Below, piece by piece: positions 24,756-32,942 of a stretch of DNA of 64,000 nucleotides. The position numbers and the translations under genes are program-made. The stretch comes from Couchioplanes caeruleus (GTDB taxonomy: Bacteria > Actinomycetota > Actinomycetes > Mycobacteriales > Micromonosporaceae): the NCBI RefSeq assembly GCF_023499255.1, contig NZ_CP092183.1:7746501-7810500 (forward strand), written 5' to 3'. Each line of letters begins with the position of its first letter. The stretch's first letter is position 1. Under the pieces are notes generated by a model that saw nothing but the letters and a program-made list of their open reading frames with translations, did not search any database and was not told the DNA's origin.

Positions 24756-25334
24756 TCAGGCAGCGCCCGTCAGGGGCGGTGGGGGCATCACGACCTGGTC
24801 GTACGCGAGCTTGTTGAACATCACGTACCAGTAGTCCGGACCCGGGATGACCAGCCCCGTCCGCGGCATGCCGGCCATCTCCAGGTCGACCATCTTGCCG
24901 TCGCAGTCCGACATGCGGATGTCCGCGAACCAGAGGTCGTGCCATGTCGTTCTGGTCTGCATGCTCCAGCGGCGGTTCGTCAGGTAGACCGTGCCGGTGT
25001 CGACGTGGCGCCATTGGCCGGCGGCGTCCCGGGCTGCTTTGGCCCTGCGGGCGGCGTTGCCGACCGCGTTGGAGGTCAGGTTGACCGCGCTGTAGACGGC
25101 GCCGAAGACGCCTCCGCCGAGCATCCAGCCGCCGGAGCGTTTGACGTATCCGCCGTCGCCCTCGAGGAACTGGTACACGTTCATCGGGATCTCGCCGAAG
25201 CACAGCTCGCCGGGCTGGAGGGCGAGTTTGACCGGGATGGGCTGGGGTGTCACGCCGTTCTGGAATGCCAGTGCGAGTTCCCGGCCGGCGCGGCGCGAGT
25301 CGTCGATCATCTGCTGTTCGGACTTGCGGGCCAT
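24756..25334 (-). CDS. Hypothetical protein of the CHAT module, 192 aa
   Basis: I do not recognise this protein. The N-terminus is helical (KSEQQMIDDSRRAGRELALAF). The middle has FGEIPMNVYQFLEGDGGYVKRSGGWMLGGG with a glycine-rich, weakly hydrophobic stretch, and the end has TNRRWSMQTRTTWHDLWFADIRM, a pattern reminiscent of PH/GRAM-like beta domains. It lies downstream of the CHAT-like gene pair on the same strand with a 54-nt gap that contains a GTCCGTCAG element, so it may have its own promoter. Confidence 0.6.
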   Translation of the reverse strand: MARKSEQQMIDDSRRAGRELALAFQNGVTPQPIPVKLALQPGELCFGEIPMNVYQFLEGDGGYVKRSGGWMLGGGVFGAVYSAVNLTSNAVGNAARRAKAARDAAGQWRHVDTGTVYLTNRRWSMQTRTTWHDLWFADIRMSDCDGKMVDLEMAGMPRTGLVIPGPDYWYVMFNKLAYDQVVMPPPPLTGAA

Positions 25335-25375
25335 GGCGACCTCCTGACGGGGTTCTGTCGGTCCGATGCCTGTCC

Positions 25376-25386
25376 CTGACGGACAG
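25376..25386 (-). promoter_or_regulatory. CTGTCCGTCAG element before the 24756-25334 gene
   Basis: It begins 2 nt after the stop of the upstream CHAT-like gene and ends 41 nt before ATG 25334. It is followed by GGACAG, giving a local inverted repeat. Confidence 0.45.
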
Positions 25387-25388
25387 AG

Positions 25389-27284
25389 TCAGCAGTCGCG
25401 GTAGACGAGGGCGCCCCAGTACGCCTCGTCGACCAGTTCGCGGCGGGCGAGCGTGGGCGCGTACTCGTCCGGGCAGCGGGTGGGCTTCGGGCGGCGCGGG
25501 TCGCGCATCCAGTCGCGGACGTGGGCGACGGCCGCCGCCGGGTCGAGGCGGTCGCCGGCGAGCGACTGGTGCAGCACGAACAGCATCAGCGCCGCGATGC
25601 GGGACGGTACGACGCGTTTCCACGTCACGACGCCGCGGAAGCCGGCCGTGAGCAGCGCGTCGCCGAGGGCGGTGAGCCCGACTCCCGTGGGCGGCAGCAC
25701 GGCGAGCCCGCCCGCGGTCCGGGCCGTACGGATCCGTTCGGGCGGCAGCTCGGTGTCTTCCGCGAGCTTCAGGGCGCCTGCCGGGCTCACCGCGCAACTC
25801 AACTGGAGCAGGGGTGTGTGCAGGGCGGCCACTACTGTCTCCGGGCGGGCCGGGGTGGCCTGGGCGGCGCCGGCGCCGAGCAGGCGTGCGGCCGGGTAGA
25901 ACGCCCGGAGCAGCAGGACGGCGTCGGAGGAGGCCACCGGCCGGTCCCCGCGGGGGTTGGCGACGATGGCCGTACCCATCCAGGGGTCGTCGGTGAACGG
26001 CGCGGCGCCGGTCCGCGGGCCGGCGGTGCGGGCGGGTTGCGGCGGCGGGGACTGCTGCGACCGGAAGCGGTCGGCGGGGCGGGCCCGGTCCAGCAGGGCC
26101 GCCAGCCGGTTCAGGACGGGGGCCGCCTCCGCAGTCGTGGCGCGCAGCGTACGGTCGGCGCGGGCCAGCGCCGCTCCGGCCAGCTCGAAGTCGCCGCCCG
26201 GCTCCAACGCCCAGCCGTCGGCGTCGAGCCGCCCGCGCAGATACAACGCGACCGCGAGCAGCAGTTGATCGGTGTCGTCGCCGCCCGGCCCGGCGGTCGT
26301 CGCCACCGCCAGCGCGACCATGTCGTCGACGGCGTCCACAGCCAGGTCCCGGCCGTCGGGGCCCAGCGCGGCGGCCAGCGCTGCGAACACGTTCCGGTCC
26401 GCGGCCACCAACGCGTGCAACTCGCGGCGCAGGGCCGCCGGATCGGGCACGATCGGGGCCGGCTGAGGAGTCGGCGCCGGGGGCGGGCCCGCGGGCGGCG
26501 GCGCGTCCACGACGGCCACCGGCCGGTCCAGCGGGTCCAGCCGGCTCATCGCGTCGGCGTCGAACAACGACGGCATCGCCGGGAACGCTCCGCCACGGCC
26601 GCTCCGGGAATTCTGCAGGCGCTGCAGATCCTGCATCGCCTGCATCGCCTGGATCATCCCGCCGAAGTTGAATCCTGCTGCGCCGCCGCGGACGCTCGCC
26701 ATGGCGTCCCGGAAGGCCTCGGCCACGGCGAGCGACGCCTTCACGGCCTCGACGGCGTCCGCGCCCGCGCTGGGCCGGGCCAGGACCGTCCGGAAGAGCC
26801 CGGCCGCCCGCTCGGCGTCCGCCAGCGCCTGCGGCGGCAGGCCCGGCCCGATCAGCATGGCCGCGACCTGCGGCGACTGCAGGACCCGGGTCGCGCGGGC
26901 GAGATAGAGCTGGCCCAGCGCGATCCGCGACATGTCCTGGAGCACCGGCGAGAGCTGGGGGAAGGCCAGCGCCTCCTCGAGCAGTGCGAGGCCGGCGTCG
27001 CGGTCGGGTTCCGGGCCGGCATGGGCGAGAAAGCGTACGCCGTGCAGCCACCCCAGCTGGCTCGCCACCTGACCGCGCCAGGCGTCGTCGGCGGCGAAGT
27101 AGCCGTACGCCTCGCCGATCGCCGCGATGGCCTCGCTGAGGTACGGCAGCCCGGCCGGCTGTCCCGGGCCCTGCCGCCAGTACAGGTCGGCCAGTTTCTG
27201 CCCGAGCTCGAGCAACGTCCGGGTCCGGGCCGGGCCGGTGAGCCGGGCCAGCTTCGCGCGGTGGGCGTCGAGGGAATCCGTCAT
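25389..27284 (-). CDS. TPR-type protein with degenerate (inactive) CHAT-like domain
   Basis: The 631-aa protein starts at ATG 27284, overlapping the upstream stop by 1 nt. Residues 1-270 are TPR-like helices, and residues about 275-310 are a Pro/Ala-rich linker. The C-terminal 180 residues align by pattern with the CHAT protease of the neighbouring gene: ASSDAVLLLRAFYP, LHTPLLQLSCAVSP, GLAVLPPTGVG, GDALLTAGFRGVV. The two catalytic positions are changed: the ACH motif is SCA and the AACSTG motif is LPPTG. It is therefore probably a pseudoprotease that partners or restrains the active CHAT protein made from the same transcript. This alignment is by eye. Confidence 0.72.
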   Translation of the reverse strand: MTDSLDAHRAKLARLTGPARTRTLLELGQKLADLYWRQGPGQPAGLPYLSEAIAAIGEAYGYFAADDAWRGQVASQLGWLHGVRFLAHAGPEPDRDAGLALLEEALAFPQLSPVLQDMSRIALGQLYLARATRVLQSPQVAAMLIGPGLPPQALADAERAAGLFRTVLARPSAGADAVEAVKASLAVAEAFRDAMASVRGGAAGFNFGGMIQAMQAMQDLQRLQNSRSGRGGAFPAMPSLFDADAMSRLDPLDRPVAVVDAPPPAGPPPAPTPQPAPIVPDPAALRRELHALVAADRNVFAALAAALGPDGRDLAVDAVDDMVALAVATTAGPGGDDTDQLLLAVALYLRGRLDADGWALEPGGDFELAGAALARADRTLRATTAEAAPVLNRLAALLDRARPADRFRSQQSPPPQPARTAGPRTGAAPFTDDPWMGTAIVANPRGDRPVASSDAVLLLRAFYPAARLLGAGAAQATPARPETVVAALHTPLLQLSCAVSPAGALKLAEDTELPPERIRTARTAGGLAVLPPTGVGLTALGDALLTAGFRGVVTWKRVVPSRIAALMLFVLHQSLAGDRLDPAAAVAHVRDWMRDPRRPKPTRCPDEYAPTLARRELVDEAYWGALVYRDC

Positions 27285-29959
27285 CACTGTCCCCCGTGGA
27301 CGAAGCCGGCCCAGCCCACGACGGCGGCCGGGTCGGAGCGGTCGAGCTGGTCGCGGAGCTGGTGCGGCATGTCCGGCGGCACCTGTCGCTGGGGGTCGAG
27401 CATCCACAGCTGGGCGCGCCGCAGCGCGTCCCAGACCGGCCGGGACTCGGCCATCCGGTAGCGGTGGAACATGTACATGAGCACCGACGTGGCGGCGTCC
27501 GGGATCTTCCACTGCGTGAAGAGCACCGACCGTACGCCGGCAGCCAGGAACGCGGTTCCCAGGCTGTACGCCTCGTCGTACCCGTTGACGGACAGGCCGG
27601 TGCTGCACGCGGCCAGCACCACCAGCCCGACCGCGCGGTCCTCGGCGCCGCCCAGCAGACCGACCAGCTCGTCCACGGTGAGCCGTTGCCCGCCGGCCAG
27701 CAGCAGGTACGACGTGGCCGCGCCCGGGTCGGTCCGGATCAGCGCGTGACAGGCGAGGTGCAGCGTCGAGCCGGCCGCCGGCGAGGTCGCCGTGAGCCAG
27801 GACCGCACCTGCCGGACGGCGGCCGGGCCGGACGGGCTGACCGAGCCGTCCGGGCGGCGGCCGACGTACCGGGCGCCGAGGTAGAACTGGCGGTGGATCG
27901 CGTACGCCTCGGCGCGCGCGGCCGGCAGGTCGAGCCCGGACGAGCCGGTGTCCGGGTCGCCGACCACCAGGCCGAGCGGGGACGGCGCGACCGGTGCGAG
28001 CGCGGCCGAGCGGCACAGCATCCGCGCCGAGGCGACCTGCGAGATGGCGATGAACTGGACCGCGTACGCGCCGTCGCGTCGCCGGGCTGCCTGCCACGGA
28101 ATGCGCGCCAGCTCGCCCATCGGCACGAGCACGACGCGGTGCGGGCGCCGCGAGGCCGGCACCGGAACCCGGGTGAGGTACCGCTCGATGATCGGCCCGA
28201 TGGCCGCCCGCCAGGCCCAGTCGCAGAGCGCGTCCAGGCTGCCGGCCAGCGCCCGGGCGGCCACCTGCGGGGACAGGTCGCGGCTGGAGACCGTGCCGGA
28301 CTCCGCGACGTCGCGCCCGGCCGCCGCGGCGAGGTACGCGTCGAGGTCGGCGGCGCCGGTGGCGTGCAGGTTGGGCAGCGCCATGTAGCTGAGTCCTCCG
28401 CCGGCCGCGGCGATCACGGCGTACCCGGCCAGCTGCGCCTCCCCCGCCACCAGGTAGATCAGCGCGTCGGCGTCGATGCGCTGCAGCGCGGCGCTGATCT
28501 CCGCCGGGCTGGGCGGGTCGAGGAGGTGGTCCTCGCCGTACGCCACCCGCAGCACCTCCCGGCGCAGGTCGTCGGAGGGAGGTGTGCGGTCGCGCGAGGC
28601 CACCGCCGTACGCCAGCGCGCCGCGAGATCGTGCCGGCCGGCGTCCTCGAGGCGGGCGCCCACGTCGTGCGCCTCGGTGGCCGCGAACAGCGCCAGCCCG
28701 CGGCCCGCGTCCAGGGCCTGCAGGGCGCCGGCCACGTCGTGCGCGGCGAGGCACCTCCGGGCGATGCCGACCGCGTCCACGGCGGCGTCGCGGGCGGCGA
28801 TGCTCGCGCCGGCCAGGTCGGGCTGTTTGAGCACCTGCCAGGCGTGCGCGCGCATGCCGTCGAGGCCGCCGCGATCGGAGTCCCTGCCGAGGCGGTTGCG
28901 GACGTCGGCGAGCAGCTCGGCGATCATCGTCCACTGGGGGTGCTGCGGGCCGCCGGCGAGCCGCCGGGCGTCCACGAGCACGGTCTCCGCCTCGGCCATC
29001 GGCGCCACGGAGTTGGTCACCTCACCCAGCCGGAGCAGGGCGAGCGCGAGCCCGGTCAGGTAGAACGGGCGCTGCGCATCCGTGTCGCCCACGCCCGAGA
29101 TCGCCGTACGGAAGTCCTCGACCGCCCGCTTGATCCTCTCCGGATCGACCTCGTCGGCGAGTGCCGCGATCGCGGCCGTCGTGCGGACGAGGGTCCGGTC
29201 CATGGGCCCGAAGCTGGAGCGCGACGCGAGGTCGGCGAGCGCGTCGGGGTCCAGCTCCCCCGGGCGGTCGAGGAACATCCCCGACATGGCCAGCGCGTTC
29301 TCGGCCGTGGCCCGCATGGGGTGGCCCGGCGGGAGGGCCTCGGCGGCGGCGCGGATCCTGCGGAGTGACTCGGCGGCGTCGGCTCCCGAGCGCTGGGCCG
29401 CCATCATCTCGCCCATGGCCACGGCCACGTCGGACACTTCCGCCGCACCTTCGGCGCCGGCGGCGGCCGCGCTCTCGCCGATGGTGCGCATGCGCTGCGC
29501 CAGCCGGGTCATCGCCGCCGCGTCGTCCTCGGTGGCTGCCCGGGCGTACTCGACGCTGAGCCGCGCCGACGCGAACATCGGCTGCATGGAGGGTGCGTCG
29601 GCGGCGTCGGCGGCCAGCCGGTCGATCTCCGCGAGCGCCGCGCCGGCGTCCGGCAGCCGGTTCTCGGCGGCCGCGAAGGCCAGCGCCATGGCCCGGCCGG
29701 CCGCCCGCCACCGGCGCCACCGGGCCGTCCGGGGCGGGTCGGCGTCGGCGAGGACGAGCAGGCCGTCGAGGGCGCGCAGGCGGTCCGGGCGCGTCATCGG
29801 TTCCCGGCGGATCACCGCCTCGACCAGCTCGGCGGCGAACTCCCCGCGCCGGGCGCCGTGCTCGGGCAGCCGATGCACCGCGGCGATCGCCGCGTCCAGG
29901 TCGCCGTCGCCGGTCAGGGCCGCCGTGATCCGGCCGGCCAGGTCCTGGGCCCCGTCCAT
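27284..29959 (-). CDS. TPR-CHAT protease (active dyad)
   Basis: The 891-aa protein has a helical TPR-like region (residues about 1-480) and a C-terminal CHAT domain, a caspase-fold cysteine protease family (includes separase/HetF-like and the Craspase protease TPR-CHAT). The catalytic His is His738 in TLHLACHALI and the Cys is Cys785 in VVLAACSTGLS. It ends with the tail VVGWAGFVHGGQ, found in variant form in the CHAT protein at 53827 and in the fragment at 34445. It is translationally coupled to the degenerate CHAT-like protein. A CTGTCCGTCAG element lies 34 nt before the start. The activating signal and substrates are unknown. Confidence 0.88.
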   Translation of the reverse strand: MDGAQDLAGRITAALTGDGDLDAAIAAVHRLPEHGARRGEFAAELVEAVIRREPMTRPDRLRALDGLLVLADADPPRTARWRRWRAAGRAMALAFAAAENRLPDAGAALAEIDRLAADAADAPSMQPMFASARLSVEYARAATEDDAAAMTRLAQRMRTIGESAAAAGAEGAAEVSDVAVAMGEMMAAQRSGADAAESLRRIRAAAEALPPGHPMRATAENALAMSGMFLDRPGELDPDALADLASRSSFGPMDRTLVRTTAAIAALADEVDPERIKRAVEDFRTAISGVGDTDAQRPFYLTGLALALLRLGEVTNSVAPMAEAETVLVDARRLAGGPQHPQWTMIAELLADVRNRLGRDSDRGGLDGMRAHAWQVLKQPDLAGASIAARDAAVDAVGIARRCLAAHDVAGALQALDAGRGLALFAATEAHDVGARLEDAGRHDLAARWRTAVASRDRTPPSDDLRREVLRVAYGEDHLLDPPSPAEISAALQRIDADALIYLVAGEAQLAGYAVIAAAGGGLSYMALPNLHATGAADLDAYLAAAAGRDVAESGTVSSRDLSPQVAARALAGSLDALCDWAWRAAIGPIIERYLTRVPVPASRRPHRVVLVPMGELARIPWQAARRRDGAYAVQFIAISQVASARMLCRSAALAPVAPSPLGLVVGDPDTGSSGLDLPAARAEAYAIHRQFYLGARYVGRRPDGSVSPSGPAAVRQVRSWLTATSPAAGSTLHLACHALIRTDPGAATSYLLLAGGQRLTVDELVGLLGGAEDRAVGLVVLAACSTGLSVNGYDEAYSLGTAFLAAGVRSVLFTQWKIPDAATSVLMYMFHRYRMAESRPVWDALRRAQLWMLDPQRQVPPDMPHQLRDQLDRSDPAAVVGWAGFVHGGQ

Positions 29960-29993
29960 GCGTACGCGCTCCCTCCGCCGTCCTCCGCGTTTC

Positions 29994-30004
29994 CTGACGG
30001 ACAG
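29994..30004 (-). promoter_or_regulatory. CTGTCCGTCAG element before the TPR-CHAT gene
   Basis: It lies 34 nt upstream of ATG 29959 on the minus strand. CTGGCGGAC farther upstream on the same strand can pair with it. Confidence 0.45.
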
Positions 30005-30160
30005 CGGGCGCGGCGGGCCGGGCCGGTGCCGCCCGTCCGCCAGACCCGGGTGTCGGCCGACCCGGCCGGCGGGAGGAGGCCACCGAGAGATGACGACCTG
30101 TCCGATCCGGCCACCGAGCGGGGCGGCGGTATCCAAAAGCGCTCTGACCAGGCACAATCG

Positions 30161-30427
30161 ATGGGTGATCAGCCAGCCGGTCCAGCAGCGATGCTGATGG
30201 ACCTCACGCCCGAGCAGCGCGACCGCCTCCAGCGTCTCCTGGAGGAGGAGCTGCGCGCGGCGTACCGTTCGGCGCTGGAGCGGGGTGCCCGCCCGGCCGA
30301 CCTCGAGGAGCTGCTGGCGGATCGCCGCGCGGCGCTGGACGGCCTACGGCTCGAGCTCGCGGACGATGGGGAGCACCCGGTCGACGATGCCGGCGACGGC
30401 CGCGGGGTCGGTGAGCAGGGCGGATAG
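30161..30427 (+). CDS. Small helical protein, possible partner of sigma-like protein 2
   Basis: The frame gives 88 aa from ATG 30161. The helix DRLQRLLEEELRAAYRSALERGARPADLEELL resembles the small protein at 15799, which also neighbours a sigma-like paralogue. The last 84 nt run antisense to the conserved end of sigma-like protein 2, so the C-terminal GDGRGVGEQGG part may be poorly constrained. There is no strong ribosome site, and an alternative start is ATG 30191. Function unknown. Confidence 0.5.
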   Translation: MGDQPAGPAAMLMDLTPEQRDRLQRLLEEELRAAYRSALERGARPADLEELLADRRAALDGLRLELADDGEHPVDDAGDGRGVGEQGG

Positions 30428-31450
30428 CCGCTCGTCGGAGTCCGGGCCGACGCCCGGCGCGCGGTCGAGGACCTCGGCGCCGGTGCCGCCCAGGAACAGG
30501 CTGGTGAGCACCCGCACCACGGTCGCGGCCGGGTCGCCGGGCCGGTTCAGGCCCGCGGCGATCGCCTCCACCGCCGTCCCGGCCAGCACGGCGATGTGGG
30601 CGTCGGCGGCATCGTGTTCGTCGACCGCCCGCAGCGGGCGGGGATCGGTGACGCCGTCGCCGGGTGGCGCGGCGACCGGGGCCGGCTTGTGGCCCAGCGG
30701 CCGTTCGACGTGGTCCGCGTACCAGTCGGGGCGCCGGCGCATCACGGCCAGCACCCGCTCGACGTCGGCCGCGACGACGGCCGGTGTGCTGCCCGCCTGG
30801 TCGCCCGTGACCAGGGCCCGGCGCTGCGCCCATTCGTCGAGGGGCCACAGGTCGGCACCGGCGGTGGCCGGCACGCCGACCCAGGTGAGGATCTCCAGTG
30901 CGAGGGCCATCAGCCACTGGTCGTGATCCAGGCCGGCGGCCAGCGTGGCGGTCATCCGCGGTCGCTGCAGCGCGCCGATCGCCCCTCGCCGCCGGCGGTG
31001 CCCGTCGACCGCGGCGCGGGGCGCCCAGTACGCCAGCCAGGCCGGCAGGTCGTCGATCGGGGTGGTGGTCGCCAGCAGATGGTCCACGAGCGCCTCCACG
31101 TCGTCGTAGAAGGCGTCGAGGCAGGGACCGGTCAGGTGGCGCAGGCCCCGGCGGCAGCCCGCGTGGCCCCGGCGCCGCTCGACCTTGCGGGTGACGACGT
31201 CGAACACCACGGGGTGGCAGAGGGCGTACGCGGCGGTGTAATACCCGCGCCGGCCGCCCTCGCCGGCCTCGGCCACGATGCCGCCGAGGGTGCCGGCACC
31301 GGCGAGCTCGGTCAGATGTTGCACGCTGACCGTCGGGGTGGTCCGCGCGTCCCGGCGCTGGTTCGGAATCTTCGGGCCCGGCGTCCGCGCGTTCGTGGAG
31401 CCGGGCCTACGCCGGACGGCCGCGGCCGTCCGGGGCTCTGCGCTGGTCAC
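30344..31450 (-). CDS. Sigma-region-2-like protein, paralogue 2
   Basis: The 368-aa protein starts at GTG 31450 behind GGAAGGA. After a low-complexity N-terminus it carries the blocks shared with the paralogues at 16009 and 36645: LDAFYDDVEALVDHLL, LPAWLAYWAPRAAVDGHRRRRGAIGALQRPR, WLMALALEILTWVGVPATAGADLWPLDEWA, and VMRRRPDWYADHVERPLGHK. The end (LTDPAAVAGIVDRVLPIV) is conserved too. The RRRRG block resembles the DNA-contacting part of sigma region 2, but the assignment is tentative. It faces the small helical gene 30161 with an 84-nt overlap. Confidence 0.58.
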   Translation of the reverse strand: MTSAEPRTAAAVRRRPGSTNARTPGPKIPNQRRDARTTPTVSVQHLTELAGAGTLGGIVAEAGEGGRRGYYTAAYALCHPVVFDVVTRKVERRRGHAGCRRGLRHLTGPCLDAFYDDVEALVDHLLATTTPIDDLPAWLAYWAPRAAVDGHRRRRGAIGALQRPRMTATLAAGLDHDQWLMALALEILTWVGVPATAGADLWPLDEWAQRRALVTGDQAGSTPAVVAADVERVLAVMRRRPDWYADHVERPLGHKPAPVAAPPGDGVTDPRPLRAVDEHDAADAHIAVLAGTAVEAIAAGLNRPGDPAATVVRVLTSLFLGGTGAEVLDRAPGVGPDSDERLSALLTDPAAVAGIVDRVLPIVRELEP

Positions 31451-31621
31451 AGAAATCCTTCCGGGTAACACCGCCGGCGTACGGCGGGCTGGATTGCGAT
31501 GTAAGGGGCAAAAGTCCGAAGGAACCGAGTGTGCGGATGGACGCGGGCTCCTGACCAGGGCCTGAACGCACAACCGCCCGGAAGCCAGGCAACTTTGGCG
31601 ACTGCGCCCGCCGCTCGATCC

Positions 31622-31640
31622 TGTTCGGCTTAACCCGAAC
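31622..31640 (-). promoter_or_regulatory. Shared TTCGGGTTAAGCCGAA element
   Basis: The minus strand reads CCGTTCGGGTTAAGCCGAA, a palindrome with arms TTCGG/CCGAA. It lies 172 nt before sigma-like protein 2. It matches the site upstream of the LuxR-type regulator except for one core base and an outer base. Confidence 0.4.
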
Positions 31641-31815
31641 GGCTGTCAAATGCATCGACGTCCGTCCCGGTCGCCCGGCAGGGTCGCCGGCCGCCCGCAC
31701 GGGGAGCCGAATGCGACGTCAGGACATCCTGGTGGGCGGCGCCACCCGGTTCGGGCCGCTCACTGGCCATGTTGCCGGCCGGTCACAGGCCACCCGCGGC
31801 GATGTCGGACTCTCT

Positions 31816-31839
31816 ACATTCCGTACATCTACGGGATGT
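31816..31839. promoter_or_regulatory. Imperfect inverted repeat before the 31907 gene
   Basis: ACATTCCGTA and TACGGGATGT form 10-bp arms with one G-U and a 4-nt spacer, 67 nt upstream of the start. It could be an operator for the HTH-like protein it precedes. Confidence 0.4.
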
Positions 31840-31906
31840 CCGACCGGCCCAGCTTCTTCAGTGGACCTCGGAATGAGTGGCGACGGGGGCAGGAGTCGGA
31901 GCGTCG

Positions 31907-32863
31907 ATGACGGAGGAGTCCAACCTGTACGGCGAGCTCGTACGCCTGCGCCGCGGGCGTGGCATCGAGCGACCGGACCTCGGGGCCGACCTCGGACCGG
32001 GGCTCCGGACGCTGTGCGGGGTGGCCGCGTCCGATCGGGACGCGCGGGTTCGGCCCCGAGTGGCGGCGGTGCTGAACAGCCTCACCGGCGGCCTGCCCCC
32101 GGACCTGCGCGAAGCGGCCCGCGTCGCGTTCGCGCTGGACAAGGAATACCGGTTCCGCACCCTCGAGGACCGGCTGCGCACCCTGGCGGGACGCCGCCGG
32201 TACTCCGAGCGTACGACCCGCCGGCTGATGGACCGGGCGTGCCGGATGATGGTGAAGGAGGCCGAGGCGGCCGGCCCGGGCACCGCCGAGACCACGGCCG
32301 GTCCGGGCTGGCGCGTGACGTCGCTCGCCGCCCTGTTCCGGCTGGACAGCGCCACTCCCGAGCTCTACGAGATGCGCAAGATCGTCGCCACCCGGGACCT
32401 CGACCGGGTCACCGTACGGCTGGGACTGCCCGCGGCCGCCGACCGGGAGGCCGCCGACGGCCTGGTGGTGGACGCGCTGTTCGGGGCCAGGGTCGCCAAG
32501 GTGGAGCAGGCGCCCGGCCACAACCACCTCCGCATCGTCCTCGACCTGCCGCGGGTGGTGCCGGCCGACGAGCAGCACGAGATCTGGCTGCGGGTGGTCC
32601 TCCCCGCCGGACAGCCGATCTGGCCGCACTACGCGATCGTGCCGTTGAATCCGTGCGACTCCGGCACCGTACGGGTCCGCTTCCCGCCCGACCGGCCGCC
32701 GGCCGCGGTGTGGGCGCTGGACGAGGTGCCCTACCTCGACCTGGCCGACGAGACGCCGGGCGCCGGGCGGATCCAGCCGGACGGCGGCGGCGACGTGGTC
32801 CGGCACTTCACCGGTCTGCGCGAAGGCTACGGCTACGGCGTCGCGTGGACGCTCACCTCCTGA
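31907..32863 (+). CDS. HTH-like N-terminal protein with unknown C-terminal domain
   Basis: The 318-aa protein (ATG 31907 with AGGAG 11 nt upstream; GTG 31877 is possible) starts with YGELVRLRRGRGIERPDLGADLGPGLRTLCGV and a helical LPPDLREAARVAF block. This opening is common in actinobacterial regulators that combine an XRE-like helix set with a variable C-terminus. The C-terminal half (about 130-318) is beta-rich with HLRIVLDLPRVVPADEQHEIWLRV and no recognised family. It precedes the secreted vWA gene by 79 nt on the same strand and may sense and report for that module. Confidence 0.6.
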   Translation: MTEESNLYGELVRLRRGRGIERPDLGADLGPGLRTLCGVAASDRDARVRPRVAAVLNSLTGGLPPDLREAARVAFALDKEYRFRTLEDRLRTLAGRRRYSERTTRRLMDRACRMMVKEAEAAGPGTAETTAGPGWRVTSLAALFRLDSATPELYEMRKIVATRDLDRVTVRLGLPAAADREAADGLVVDALFGARVAKVEQAPGHNHLRIVLDLPRVVPADEQHEIWLRVVLPAGQPIWPHYAIVPLNPCDSGTVRVRFPPDRPPAAVWALDEVPYLDLADETPGAGRIQPDGGGDVVRHFTGLREGYGYGVAWTLTS

Positions 32864-32905
32864 CGGGACCCGCACACCCCGGCCTGGCGGACAGGATCCC
32901 GCGCG

Positions 32906-32916
32906 CTGTCCGTCAG
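32906..32916 (+). promoter_or_regulatory. CTGTCCGTCAG element before the secreted vWA gene
   Basis: It ends 26 nt before GTG 32943. CTGGCGGACAG at 32884-32894 can pair with it (11 bp, one G-U) across an 11-nt loop, giving a clear inverted repeat. Confidence 0.5.
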
Positions 32917-32942
32917 AGACGGTCGACGCTAAGGAGACCGGG

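Larger units (their letters stand above)
31451..31906. other. Intergenic region of about 455 nt between divergent genes
   Basis: No gene is visible. The region holds the upstream sequences of sigma-like protein 2 (minus) and the regulator-like gene at 31907 (plus). It contains TTCGGCTTAACCCGAA at 31622-31637 (same element as at 22963) and an imperfect inverted repeat at 31816-31839. Confidence 0.6.
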
